Assembly: GCA_013420905.1 (NCBI GenBank)
Contig: JAAXNY010000016.1
Location: forward strand, 1-64,000
DNA length: 64,000 nt
Reading direction: 5' to 3'
Source of the DNA: Collybia mongolica
Taxonomy: Eukaryota; Basidiomycota; Agaricomycetes; Agaricales; Clitocybaceae
Under the pieces are notes generated by a model. It saw only the letters and a list, made by a program, of their open reading frames with translations. It did not search any database and was not told the DNA's origin. Positions within the stretch are counted from its first letter, which is position 1. The number at the start of each line of letters is the position of its first letter. Shown here piece by piece: positions 19,065-31,100 of the stretch. The position numbers were made by a program, and so were the translations under genes.

Positions 19065-20118
19065 CGACGACGCCCGCAACAAAGCCATCGCCAAAATAGA
19101 GGCTGCCAAACACCAACTGTTCGAACTCCGCCGAAGAGTCAAGGCCAAGTTCGACGGCGTCGAGTTGACCCAACGCAACAAAGGCAAAGCGAAGGAAACC
19201 CCGTCGGGATCGGGTTCCAACAACGCCTCCGCCTCTCAACCCTCGGCATCACATTCGGCAACTCAACCATCTGCCGCCGTCGCACCATTGGTACCAAAGC
19301 CTGCCGCTGACAAGGCCGCCGCACCTAAAGCCACTTACAACCGTGACGACCCTAAGCCGCGTGAAGAGCCGAACTTCAGGTACGCCGCTCCGGTCGAAGA
19401 CCGCGCCATCGGCACCAAGTTGTACGATCGAATTCTCGACGCACAAGTCACGGTCAGTGCCCACGAGATCCTAGCCACCTCGCCGGAAGTGCGCAAACAC
19501 ATGAAAGAGGCGACCACAACGCGCAAAGTCCCCAATAACATCACTACCGCAGCTGCCTACATCACCACCGACACCTGTCAGGTCTTCCAGCAGTCCCTGG
19601 AAGCCCCACAAATCGGAAAGCACCTGGTCGTTGCCACGGAATTGCACGCGCTCCGAGCCATCACCCCGATCATCGAAGGTCTCCATGAGATCGAATCCAT
19701 TTTAGATCCCGGCTCCAAAATCGTCGCCATCTCCGAAGCCGTCTGGTTGACGCTCAACTGAAGTCTTAACCCAATGTACAAGATCTCCCTTACATCGGCA
19801 AACCAAACTACCGATACCACCAAGGGTATCGTTGAGAACCTCATGGTCGACGTACACGGCATCAAACTCTACCTCCAGGCTCATGTGATCCACAATCCCG
19901 CATACGACATCCTCCTCGGTAGGCCCTTCGACATTCTCACCGCCTCCCAAGTCAACAACCATCGGAACGGCGACCAAACCATCACCATACACGACCCGAA
20001 CTCCAAGAAAGTCGTTGCATTGCCAACGGTCCGACGCGGCGCTCCTCAGTACAAGCTGCCGCCGCCCGATTCCATCCACAACAATGACTGCGACCACACA
20101 TACCAAGAAAGTTTTTGA
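19030..20118 (+). pseudogene. Element C gag tail and protease, decayed
   Basis: One frame (same register for 19030-19758 and 19762-20118) interrupted by TGA at 19759-19761, readable as a former CGA. The first part is charged, then Ala/Pro-rich; the protease part has I-L-D-P-G-S-K-I-V, where the usual D-[ST]-G reads D-P-G, and later I-L-L-G-R-P-F-D as in G1. It ends in TGA at 20116-20118; pol overlaps in -1 register. Confidence 0.75.
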
Positions 20119-23100
20119 ATATCGAGGATTTGAGTAACCCACATGCTCAAGGAGATTTCCCACTCGTCATATCGGCCTTCAAACTGGCCGAGCATATAGA
20201 TATAAACGCCGTCCCCGAAATATACAATACCCAGTCCATTCCTGGTTATGCCATCTCCCTCCGACCCGCTTCCCGAGTAGACACCGAGTCGGCGGACCCA
20301 CCTCCGCCGACATCTATAGATACCCCTACTCCTCCATTCATTACTTCTACATCTACTAGTTCAACAATCGATTCATTTATACCCTATTTCACGTCCGAAC
20401 CGAAAGCGCGACCGAGCGACTCATTTTATCACTGAACCTCACCGACCGAATCGCCAGATTCGCCGAAACCACCGAACGCCGAAAGACCTACACTGGTGGG
20501 CAAGAAGAAGTACAAGCCCGTGGCTCGTAAAATCAAACCCGTAGGCGCAACTCTGCCCGAAGAGTTCCGAATAATCCGAAACATCACTGGCGACCCACTC
20601 GCCGAACTCCCCACTCTTTCCCCACACACCTCCGACTTCACTCCGACCGGTCGGTACGACGCCGCCGCCTACGACATCATTGAAGAAAACCATCCACCCG
20701 GCTTCCTCACCGACGAGGAACGCCGATTCATGCACAACTTCATGATGAAACACAAACAAGGATTCGCCTGGACCGAAAAACAAAAAGGTTCATTCCGATC
20801 AGACTTCTTCCCTCCTGTCCGAATGCCGATCATGGAACACGTTCCATGGGTACTCAAAAACATGCCGATCCCACCGGGGATCTACGACCAAGTCCTGGAC
20901 GTTGTCCGTGAAAAGATCGCCGCCGGCGTCTATGAACAATCGAACTCGTCATACAGATCCCGATGGTTCACCGTGTTGAAGAAAGCCGCTGGCAAGCTCC
21001 GCCTAGTCCACGATCTACAACCACTGAACGCCATTACCATTCGGGACTCCGGCGTTCCCCCCTACACCGAACAACTCGCCGAATCATGCGGCGGACGCGC
21101 ATGTTACGGGCTCCTTGATCTATTCGTCGGTTATGATGAACGTGCACTCGCGCTAGAATCCCGAGACCTCATCACATTCCAAACACCTCTCGGTACTCTC
21201 CGCCTCACCTGCGTTCCGATGGGATGGTCGAACTCCGTCCCGATCTTCCATGCCGACGTCACATATGTCCTCCAAGACGAGATCCCCGACGTCACCATTC
21301 CCTTCCTTGATGACGCACCAGTCAAGGGACCACTCACTCGGTACGAAGAAGCAGACGGCACTTACGAAACCATCGCCGCCAATCCGGGCATTCGCCGCTT
21401 CGTCTGGGAACACTTCCAGAACCTCAACCGAATTGTCCAACGGATCCGGTACGTCGGATGTACCTGGTCCGGACCAAAGGCATTCCTATGCGTGCCTGAG
21501 GCCCTCATCGTCGGCCACATGTGTTGTTACGACGGGCGCCGCGCCGCCGACAGTAAAGTAGCCAAGATCCGCGATTGGGGTCCCTGCAAGAACCTCTCCG
21601 AAGTCCGAGCATTCCTAGGCACCGCCGGACTCATGCGCATCTTCATAAAGAACTTTTCGATGATAGCCCGACCGCTCACTCGGCTTATGCGAAAGAACGT
21701 CGACTTTGAATTCGGCCCGACAGAGATCGCCGCTCAAGAGGAACTCAAACAAGCAATCATTACCTCTCCAGCGGTCAAAGCCATCGACTACCACAGCGAC
21801 CGAACCGTTTTCCTCTCTGTTGACACTTCATATATCGCAATCGGCTATGTTCTTTCCCAACTCCTCCCCGACTCCGATACCAAACGATACCTGAGTCGCT
21901 TCGGCTCCATCCTTCTCAACGAACGCGAATCCCGATACTCCCAACCGAAGCTCGAACTCTACGGACTCTTTCGGAGTCTCCGTGCCACACGCCTATACAT
22001 CATCGGCGTCAAGAACCTGACTGTCGAAGTCGACGCCAAGTACATCAAAGGCATGTTGAACAATCCCGACATCCAACCGAACGCAACAATCAACCGGTGG
22101 ATTGCCGGAATCCTCCTCTTCAACTTCAAACTCGTCCACGTCCCCGGTGCAACACATGACCCCGACGGACTCTCTCGTCGGCCCGCGCAGCCCGATGACC
22201 CTCCGGAAGAAGAAGATGATTTCGAAGACTGGATCAACCGAGCATACGGTTTCATGCATATGATCAATCCCCTGTCGGTTTCACGCGGTCAACGCGTTAG
22301 TATGTCACTTCTCACTCTCTCCACGCATGACTCCGAAGCCTACACCTTCAACTATCGACTTGCCGAACACCAACCACTCCCTCACCGAACAATCATGACC
22401 GACTCCATCAACGCGACCCCCAACTTCACTCCGCCGCCGACACCGCCCGACACCGAAGTAGCAATTCCCCGAAACGCTCAACAAGACAAAGCAGACCTCA
22501 GACTCAACACCGTTGTAGCCCTCCTCCGAGACCTCAAGCGGCCCGACGGCATCACCGAACAGAACTTCAAGACGCTCCTCCGATACGCTCAACAGTTCTT
22601 TATGAAGGGTAAAGTATTATGGCGTAAGAACTTTCACGGATTTCATAAAGTTGTCATACCGCCGCTCCGACGGCTACCGTTGATCATCGAAGCTCACGAC
22701 TTCGTTGGTCATCGGGGTCTCTATCCGACGCGTTCACACCTCGTCATCCGTTTCTGGTGGCCGTCTCTCCAAGCCAATGTCAAGTGGTTTGTGGATTCTT
22801 GCCACATCTGCCAAACCTGACAGACGCGACAAATTAATATACCGCCGGTAGTCGCTATGCCTGCCCCCCTGTTCCGCAAAGTCTACATCGACACGATGAT
22901 GCTACCGAGGGCAGGCGGCTTCCGATACGTGGTACATGCCCAATGTTCTCTTTCTTCTTATCCCGAAGCCCGCATGTTACGTTCCGAGAACCATGAGACA
23001 ATTGCTGACTTTATTTTCCAAGAAATCATTTGCAGGTGGGGAGCCCTCTCCGAAATGGTCACTGACAATGGCGGCCCTTTCGTCAAAGCCGCGAAGTACC

Positions 23101-23879
23101 TCACCGAGCGGTACAAGATCAAGCACATACTGGTATCCGGGTACAACGCCCGAGCCAACGGCCTGGTGGAACGCAAACACTGGGACCTCCGACAAGTCCT
23201 CTACAAGATCGCCGACGGAGACGAGAAGAAATGGCACTGAGGATTCTATTCGGCGCTCTGGGCCGAACGCATCACGCCGACTCGGACATTGGGGTACAGT
23301 CCCTATTTCGCTGCTCACGGTATCCATCCCATACTCCCCTTCGACATCGACAAGGCGACCTACCTCCTTCCCCCTCCTGACACATTGCTCACCTCCGAAG
23401 ACCTCCTCGCCCGACGCGCGCGCCAGTTGCAACGCTGAAAAGAAGACATCGAAGACCTCCGGCACCGAGTTCACCGTGCCCGCCAACAACACATGCACCG
23501 ATTCTCGGAGGCACACGCTACAAAGATTAAAAACTTCAACTTCGCCCGCGGCGCACTCGTACTCATCCGGAACACCAAAATCGAAAAATCTCTAGACCGA
23601 AAAATGCGACCCCGGTACCTCGGTCCCTACATTGTCGTATCCCGCAATCGCGGCGGGGCTTATATTGTAGCAGACTTGGATGGTACGGTGCTAGCATCGC
23701 CGATCGGCGCTTTCCGTGTCATCCCGTATTATGCCCGAACCACTATCCCCACCAATGACCTTTTTGAGAAAATCGACATCTCTCGTGCCGAACTTCGGCG
23801 CCGCGAAACGTTGGACGAACCCGATGAAGAATTCCTCGGTACTGACTTCGACGACGAAGATGAACAGGAGGAACAATGA
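20115..23879 (+). pseudogene. pol: Element C pol, four TGA stops
   Basis: A single frame encodes linker, RT (F-L-D-D-A-P at about 21310), RNase H (S-V-D-T-S about 21820; D-A-K-Y-I-K-G about 22030), integrase zinc finger (C-H-I-C-Q about 22805) and core (Y-I-D-T-M 22887, V-T-D-N-G 23058, G-L-V-E-R 23160), ending with E-E-Q at 23876. It is broken by TGA at 20433, 22818, 23238 and 23438 and has no frameshift. Every stop sits where CGA would restore an Arg in a conserved setting and is preceded by C. Sequence type is the same clade as G1. Confidence 0.88.
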
Positions 23880-24096
23880 TCACTAAACACCTCGACATCG
23901 CCCACCAAGTTCGTCATCTACGAACCATCTATCAAAAATCCTTCGAAAAACCCAATTGCGCCGCCGCCGTACATACCGCCGGCACCATACATCATAGGTC
24001 GCTGCCGTTGCTCGGACTTTGTATCAAAGTCCGAGGGACAATTATCTCCCTCTATCTTATTCACACTGATTTACCAAGAAGACTAATATATATATA

Positions 24097-24308
24097 CAGT
24101 GGCTCAAAAAACTGCCCCAATGTTTGTACATTTTTGAAAGATCAATATGGTATGAAGTGCTGACATAAGCAGGGGACCTGGGGTAATTATGTAAGATACT
24201 ATGACATCGTGGCTTTCCAATGGACCCTGGATCATGTGATTTGGATCAAAACCCATTAAGCTATAGGCCAAACAAAATGATTACTCATTGGGGCAGTTTT
24301 TTGACCCT
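24097..24308 (+). repeat. Left 212-base terminal inverted repeat of the Tc1 element
   Basis: Pairs with 25493-25704 with few mismatches. Its own outer end (GGCTCAAAAAACTGCCCCAA) recurs inverted at its inner end (near 24290-24306), so each repeat is itself bounded by inverted copies of the terminal sequence, an IR/DR-like arrangement with two potential transposase sites per end. Confidence 0.93.
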
Positions 24309-24323
24309 CTATTAATTTTCTAT

Positions 24324-25343
24324 CTAATACTTTGTATGACCACCTTTTGCCTTTATAACTGCTTGTATCCGCCTGGGCATACTTTCTATCAGGTTTTGGC
24401 ATACCTCTGGTGGAATTTCACCCCACTCTTCAGCCAATCTATCCCACAACTCATGTACTCCTTTGGGTGGTGTCGGATATTCTTTAAGACGGCGCTTGAG
24501 ATGTTCCCAAAGGTGTTCTATTGGATTCATGTCAGGGGATTGGGCAGGCCAGCCAAGGACTTGAATGTTGTTGTCTTCAAACCACTGTGTGGCCAGTCCA
24601 GATGTGTGTTTGGGGTCGTTATCTTGCTGAAAGTAGTGCTCGCCATCCACCATTTCCAACTTCTCAAAACTTTCCTGAACTCCACTCTCCAAAATTTCAC
24701 AGTATTGAACCTTGTCCATGTTCCCCTGCACCTCTATGAGCTTTCCCACTCCATTCCACCCCATACAACCCCATACCATGAGGTTTCCTCCTCCTCCATG
24801 TTTGACAGTAGGTGATGTTGTTCTATCAGATGGTGGTTCTCCCCTTTGTTTCCAGACATAAACCTTTCCATCTGACCCAATCCTATTGATTTTGGTCTCA
24901 TCTGTCCATAGAACCCTTTTCCAGTCCTCCACAGTCCAGCTTTCATGATATTTTGCAAACTGGAGACGCCGGATGCGATGGGCTCGTTTGAGAAGAGGAG
25001 CTTTCCTCTTTGTAGCAGCATAAAATTGATTTTCCTTGAGTGCATTTCTGACTGTCTGGGGTGTGACAGGATTGGGGATGATGCCATTGATGAATTGGGT
25101 AGCCTGAACTGCATTATCAAGCTTCCCTGACTTGATTTGACGAATAATTGACTGTTTGTCACGAACAGACAGCTTGGAGGGGCGGCCACCAAGGTTGTTT
25201 TCTTTGTTTCCATCCACATCTTTGCTGATCCTACTGATGGTACCCTTCCCTAGACCAGTTTTCTCCTTGATTTGACGCTGAGAATAGCCCTCATTGAGGA
25301 GAGAAACAACAGTATTGTGCTGAGCAGTAGAAATGGCTTTCAT
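24324..25343 (-). CDS. Tc1-family transposase, DD34E
   Basis: 339 residues from ATG 25343 to TAA, typical length. Residues 1-60 form a helix-turn-helix (homeodomain-like, Q-R-Q-I-K-E-K-T-G) followed by the G-R-P-S motif at 53-56; a second DNA-binding helix set follows to about 120. The catalytic triad is D148 (W-T-D-E-T), D241 (Q-Q-D-N-D) and E276 (P-I-E-H-L-W) with 34 residues between D and E. A glycine-rich stretch at about 183-187 is the usual linker. It would excise and paste its own element at TA sites. No intron, stop or shift seen. Confidence 0.96.
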   Translation of the reverse strand: MKAISTAQHNTVVSLLNEGYSQRQIKEKTGLGKGTISRISKDVDGNKENNLGGRPSKLSVRDKQSIIRQIKSGKLDNAVQATQFINGIIPNPVTPQTVRNALKENQFYAATKRKAPLLKRAHRIRRLQFAKYHESWTVEDWKRVLWTDETKINRIGSDGKVYVWKQRGEPPSDRTTSPTVKHGGGGNLMVWGCMGWNGVGKLIEVQGNMDKVQYCEILESGVQESFEKLEMVDGEHYFQQDNDPKHTSGLATQWFEDNNIQVLGWPAQSPDMNPIEHLWEHLKRRLKEYPTPPKGVHELWDRLAEEWGEIPPEVCQNLIESMPRRIQAVIKAKGGHTKY

Positions 25344-25492
25344 GATGGTGGTAAGAGGTCAAGAAGATGATTGAACCAATTCCAACATGTCAAATTGATA
25401 CAAATAAAGTCACATGACATTGTTTATTCTTCCCACAGTCCATAATGTTCTTGCATTGGATCATAAATGCCAGAATAATGGAAAATAAGATA

Positions 25493-25704
25493 AGGGTCAA
25501 AAAACCGCCCCAATAAGTAACCATTTTGTTTGGCTTATAGCTTAATGGATATTGATCCAAATCACATGATCCAGGGTCCATTGGAAAGCCACGATGTCAT
25601 AGTATCTTACATAATTACCCCAGGTCCCCTGCTTATGTCAGCACTTCATACCATATTGATCTTTCAAAAATGTACAAACATTGGGGCAGTTTTTTGAGCC
25701 ACTG
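25493..25704 (-). repeat. Right 212-base terminal inverted repeat of the Tc1 element
   Basis: Mirror image of 24097-24308, with the same internal inverted copy near 25495-25515. Confidence 0.93.
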
Positions 25705-25917
25705 TACAATCACCTTTAGGACGACGGCGCTGCCTCCACCCAGCTATTTTACGTGATCTCCGACAAGCGGGTACACTCATGAAGATCACCTTCCAGGTGA
25801 GATCTACATTTCCGTGATGCTTCATAAATTACCGCCGATCGCCTTCGGGATGACGCCGCCATTTCTTCCGCCGAACCCTGATTACCCGTGGACGGTCAAT
25901 TTTCAGTCCGAGGGAGA

Positions 25918-26842
25918 TGACAAGCATGGCCTCGCTCCATGCGTGTCAAACGGTCTTTTCCTTAACTGCACCATGACCTAGGAAATCCCCACTACCGAGT
26001 AAACATGCGCCGCCACCGAGATCATACGGAATAACCACCGCCGGTCCCATATCACGAGTTTGCCGCCGCCAAAGTATTGATTCTCACCGAACATCATGCC
26101 GACCGCTTTCCTCAACGATTCCCGCCGTGGCTCAGTCGCCGCCGCCGCTGCCGGATATCCCTTCATCGATCGCGCTGCCGACCACCGACTCCGAAGTCAT
26201 GTCTTCATGTTCCTTCAACATGTACGTATCGTTGGTATGGCCACACCGACGTGCCCGGTGGGCACAGACACCAAAGTATAGAGTCCGCCTTGTAGTATGA
26301 AACATAACGACGCATTCCCACACCGACCCTGTATCTAATTTATCTAGCTCCTCCTTCATGTTTCCTTGGTCACATCTGTAGACACAGACTCCGGCCTAGG
26401 GTACAATTTTTAGTATAAATACCTCTGTATTTTACTTACTTGACGGAAATATAATAAACTACCTTCTCTCTCTCTCTCTCTCTCTCTACGGAGCTCTCGC
26501 TCTCTTATAAGACGCGTCCAAACTTTGCACCGAAGTCGCATCCCGCACCAAACCCATTATGCCGAACGCTCGGACATCGCACCGCCGAGTCCTGTTCACT
26601 GTACAGTCGTACTGTGTCGCCGACCGACGCGCCTCCGAAGTCGTGACCACCGACTCCGACGATCTCCGACCCCCCTTCACACCTGCCGTCTGACACCCTT
26701 CTCCGGTATATTCCCATTGCCTTTGCTACGCTGATCTTCGCTCTTTCTGCGTAGGAATTCCTCTATTATTTTACAACTAGAGGCCCGCTCGGAGTTACAA
26801 GTCCGACAACTTAACACACTCCCAGTGAACTCGGTACTGTCA
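25918..26842 (+). repeat. 3' LTR of element C (925 bases), uninterrupted
   Basis: TGACAAGC..TACTGTCA; preceded by the purine-rich AGGGAGA. It preserves the site CTACCGAGTAAAC where the 5' LTR was hit by the chromovirus. (CT)n tract near 26464-26487. Confidence 0.93.
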
Positions 26843-27440
26843 ACGGATGGGGTGGAGTGAGGGTGAAGGTGAGGGGGCGGGAAATGCGCTGCAACAGAGA
26901 AAAACAGAGGAACGAGAGCTGCTGGGGCTCTCGTTCCACTTGCTGAGGCATCCAAGACAGTGGTGGGTCGCCGTGGATGGTGTTTGGATCAAACCGAGAG
27001 GCGACGGATGGGGTGGAGTGAGGGTGAAGGCGAGGGGGCGGTAAATGCGCTGCAAAAGATAAAAACAGAGGAACAAGAGCCGCTGGGGCTCTCATTCCGC
27101 TTGCTGGGGCATCCAAGACAGTGGTGGGTCACTGGGGATGGTGTTTGGATAGAAATGAGAGGCGACGGATGGGGTGGAGTGAGGGTGAAGGTGAGGGGGC
27201 GGGAATTGCACTGCAAACGGCAAAAAAAGAGGAACGAGAGCTGCCAGGGCTCCCATTCCGCTCACAGCCACTCACTGGGCCATCCAAAGGGACATTAGAG
27301 GACCATGGACACTGTCTGGATGGAAGGAAGACGTTAGGAAGGTGGTGGGAAGGTGATCGCGATGGCAGTGACGCCCGAGGTGCGCTGCAAACAAGAAAAG
27401 AGATGGACGAGAGTTCCAGCTGCTCTCGTCCCTTTCTATC
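26843..27440 (+). repeat. Palindromic minisatellite, right half (about four 160-base units)
   Basis: Marker ACGGATGGGGTGGAG recurs at 26843, 27004 and 27165 (period 161), with a fourth degenerate unit. Each good unit has the GAACGAGAG..CTCTCGTTC hairpin. Same family as 9348-9945, in the orientation expected if the array was continuous before element C landed. Confidence 0.88.
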
Positions 27441-27929
27441 CTCCTCTTTCCTGTCTCCTCCACTCCTAGGCACACCTCGTGGTGCACCTTTTCAACCTAG
27501 GATCCCCTTATCAGTTGTATTTCAAGATAATCAATTAATAGGCCACTCACCTACTTGCCAACCCCTCCACTCAGCATTTGAGGCAAATGGGATGCAATGA
27601 GAGATCCAGTACACTCTCATACCCCCAAGGAGGGTCCTGGTGTCCGTTGGAGGCCGGGGAAAGTCGTGGATGTTGAGATAAGGCTGTCTTTGATTTCTTA
27701 CCTGATTCGGATTCACAGCATTGGCTCAAGCCGCCCATCAGCCGCCCATCAGCCGCCAAGCTTTTAGCCGCCCAGCCACGTGAGCCGCCCTGAATTTCAA
27801 GCTCAGCCAGCCCAAATTGGCAGCCCAGCCCACCGGTTTGTTCGGCTCGAGCCGAGCTTCCGGCAACACTAATTCATTGCCACTGACAACAGATGAAACA
27901 GAACAAAATTTCGCCTCAAGTCCGAAATT

Positions 27930-28110
27930 CCAATACTTCCATTTCAGCAATGGCGAGCGCTTATTCTCAAGTAGTAAACACACACTTTCTGACATGCGCT
28001 CCTCTTTAACAGCAGTGTCTGCCTCGAAAACAGTTGTTGTCAAGGAGTGGTTGAAGAAAGGTTTCGGGTCAGATGTCAATTATCTCGACGGTGCTCGTGT
28101 TCTCTCATAA
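27930..28110 (+). pseudogene. hAT transposase fragment (second family), dimerisation domain end
   Basis: The last 60 codons before TAA (28108-28110) read G-E-R-L-F-S-S-S-K-H-T-L-S-D-M-R and V-K-E-W-L-K-K-G-F, the C-terminal signature of Ac/hobo-type transposases. Upstream (27480-27930) shows only decayed sequence with short GCCGCCCATCA repeats near 27730. It differs from the 10130-11313 fragment. Confidence 0.6.
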
Positions 28111-31100
28111 TATGATTATAATACAATTAATTATGAGTACAAATTGCATACGATACATTACAATTACTCTACCAATAGATATTGAGCCCAACTGCACTGA
28201 TACAATACAAATATATTATGATACGGTTTAAAAAATAATATATTCATACTTGGACAGCCTTACCCTGAACCAACCACCTGGTGTCCCTCCTTGCAGGGGG
28301 AAACACAAACCAAGACTCCCCATCTCATTCCAGCAGCCCCTTTGGGGCATGCTATCCTGCCTGTGCGTGATGGCTTCTACTCTCAGCTGGTGCATTTCTT
28401 ACGTAATAATGAACCGCATCTGTATTGTGTACGGCGGTATATAAAAGCTCGAACTCATCAAAAAAAAAAAAAAAAAGACAGTTGTCCGCTCACAGAACTG
28501 ACGTGCTGACGGTTGTCAACAGAACCCCTTTATCAAGACTCCTCCGATTCAACCACATATATAAATCATGATAGTATGTCAAACTCACAACGACATCAAC
28601 TTTTTTATACCTTTCGCAAGGGAGCAGGGCGTCATTGAAGGATACGAGTTCGTTTCTCTGCTGCCGTCGCCCTTACAACAACTTTCAATGCAGTACCCTG
28701 CTCTTCCCCAGCAAGGCGTTTTTTAACTTGATATTCACATATATAACGCACCCCCTAAGAAGCCCAATCCCGAGGCGGCAGGTCCTTCAAAGGACTATAT
28801 CTACCGCCGGTAAATGCAGGTCCGACTCACGCCGTAACGGGTATATCCCCATTTCGTCTCACCCGTGACCCTAAGTGATCGTTTTTCTTGGAAAAGGGAT
28901 GTTCGGAGAACATATCGCCTCTCTACCACTCGCAGAATACCGGAGGGTTGACACGGAGTCCTCACGGGCTGTGGAAAAAAGACTTGCAGGGGCTCTCCTC
29001 AGCATCAAATCTCGACCGGTTTCCTGGAATTTCGCACTGCTCATTGTTGGGGAACAGCGGCCTCGGCCTTCTATCCGCAATCTGGAACCCAGCTTCATTT
29101 GACATCTCTGCCCACAAATATAAATGACATACCAATGAGGCTATGAGCCGCCGCAGGTGGATCTATCAATTTATAAATCTACTGACAAGTGTTAATTGTT
29201 TCTCCTTAACTTCAAAGGGTTGGTCAATGTGAGCGTCAAGTGAACAAGTGGTTGACGATCCCTACTGCTGTGCCCAACGACTTTGTGATGCTGCTCTGGT
29301 TGCCACACTGAACTTCACTCCATGGAAAGACGTGAAACCAATGGAGATATGTCTATCGGATATTGCCGCCCCGCCGGTACCCTCGAGATAGGCGGAGCAG
29401 CATCGAAAGAGCCAAAAGGGGGGAAATGGCGTGCCTTTCACTGACCACCTTCGTAGATGCATTTACCCCATCTTATGTAAAGGTATTTGGTCAAGGGCGA
29501 TGAGGATCAAGGCGCGCTCGCCCTCCGCTCCCTCGAGACTGTCAATATATTCCGGGAAAGTTCAATAACTGATGGGTCAAAGGACTCGAGTGGGCATCTG
29601 CACCGGCACCGATATTCAAATAGGAAACACGTCATAGAGCCTAAAAAGGCCCCCAACCACGACTCCGGAACATCCCAACCGCGTAGAAATCACGTTGGCC
29701 CTGCCGGTCGAATCAAATCGTTTCTTGTTCCAGTGATTAGAATCTGACTCTGAACACCAGCGGTGGAGGATGCTTCTGCGTCTCAATTGAAAATATTGGG
29801 AGATCTGTCGATCGCGTTCGTCCTAATTCTCAGGGAAGGAAGGAGGCCGGGAATAACGACGCCTCACAAGTTGGTAAGATGTTTTGACGAAACAACCATT
29901 TACAACTGTTACTTTCACCCCTGTGAAAGGTGTCCATCATATGGTGTGATAGTACCCACCATCCCTTATATTTTTGCTCCTATATCATCCTCTTAATCTT
30001 GGTCTAATCCTCGTTTCACGTCAGGTTCTGTTGGATTCCAATGAAAAGGTGCCGAGGAGGTCATGCTTCCAAAAACATCTTGGATCCTGCTGGAATCCCA
30101 TCACAACCCCAGTGAAAGGCCAGGGAAAGCCGTCCTGGTCGATCTTGACAATTTGACTTACTCCCGTCCCCTATCTATCGCCACCTTTATCGGTCGCTAA
30201 GCTGCGCAAACTCTATAATAGGGTTTTTCCTGAGTCTCGAAGGCTCTGGTAGCCAGGCCGCCGGACGTATCTCTCTAGTTTTTCGGCCTCTCGATTCCCG
30301 ATCCAGGTCAAATTTTGCTACCAACCAATTGTGTGGGCGGATGTCAATGTGCCATGTTTAGGCAAAGATAATCCCGGAACCGTACATTACGCGATTTCAC
30401 TTACGCTTTGTTGGAACATTCAAGTTTGAAAGTCTCATTTTATTGTGACCTTGGCCACGGCTCATCAAAGACTATGATCTTCGACCAAATCGAGAACGGT
30501 TCCACATCAGTTTCACCAATAGAGTAACGGTCAACACTCTTAGAAGACTTGAGATCCCAATATATAATAATTTGCACCAATTCGCAAAGGCATAGAGATC
30601 GATGCGCCACAAACCAACAGCGAAAGAAGTTTTTCCGACTCGAATTGACCATGTGAATGTACCGCGCAATACATGTGGATAGGAGCTGATAAACGATGGC
30701 CCTTCTGAGGCATGAGGAAGCGCCGTCGGAAAGCCGCTTACGGGCAAATCGACAATTGACTGACGACAGCCCAAGCCTGAAATCTGTCAGAGGGAATGCC
30801 CTTGATTAAATTAGGAGGTTAGTGCCGCAATTTTCGGTTCGGTATACGCTTGACCAGAAGACCGTGTTTTTCCAAATGGATGGAACATGTGTTCCTATTC
30901 CGCCGGACGTGCGAAAGTAACACTAATCGATACATCAGGCAAATAAATGGTAAACGGATCTTCGACGAACTCCAACTGTTAATGACCTGGGAAATCTCCA
31001 GTATTGGATCCGTGCGTTGAAAGAAGCATTGACTGTCGTAATTGCGTGAGGCGTATCACTGAAGAACGCCTTATGTAACCTCATACTCGGGGATGCGGCA

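Larger units (their letters stand above)
24097..25704 (-). mobile_element. Tc1/mariner element, intact (1608 bases)
   Basis: Inserted at TA (24095-24096 and 25705-25706) in the 3' untranslated region of element C. Ends read CAGTGGCTCAA..TTGAGCCACTG. It carries 212-base terminal inverted repeats and one uninterrupted transposase gene on the minus strand, and looks recent. Confidence 0.96.
17449..26842 (+). mobile_element. Ty3/Gypsy element C, decayed, with nested Tc1 insertion
   Basis: 5' LTR remainder 17449-18294, primer site, gag, pro, pol (all broken), 3' untranslated region with a Tc1/mariner insertion, purine-rich tract near 25907-25917, 3' LTR 25918-26842. Its first 82 LTR bases are at 9266-9347. 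Outer flanks are ACGG on both sides (complement of 9348-9351; 26843-26846), and an uninterrupted GCGACGGATGGGG is present in the neighbouring minisatellite unit at about 27001, the empty site. Confidence 0.93.

Noticed and set aside
28459..28476. A17 tract as the tail of a LINE or SINE
   Set aside because: No target duplication or reverse-transcriptase relic found next to it.
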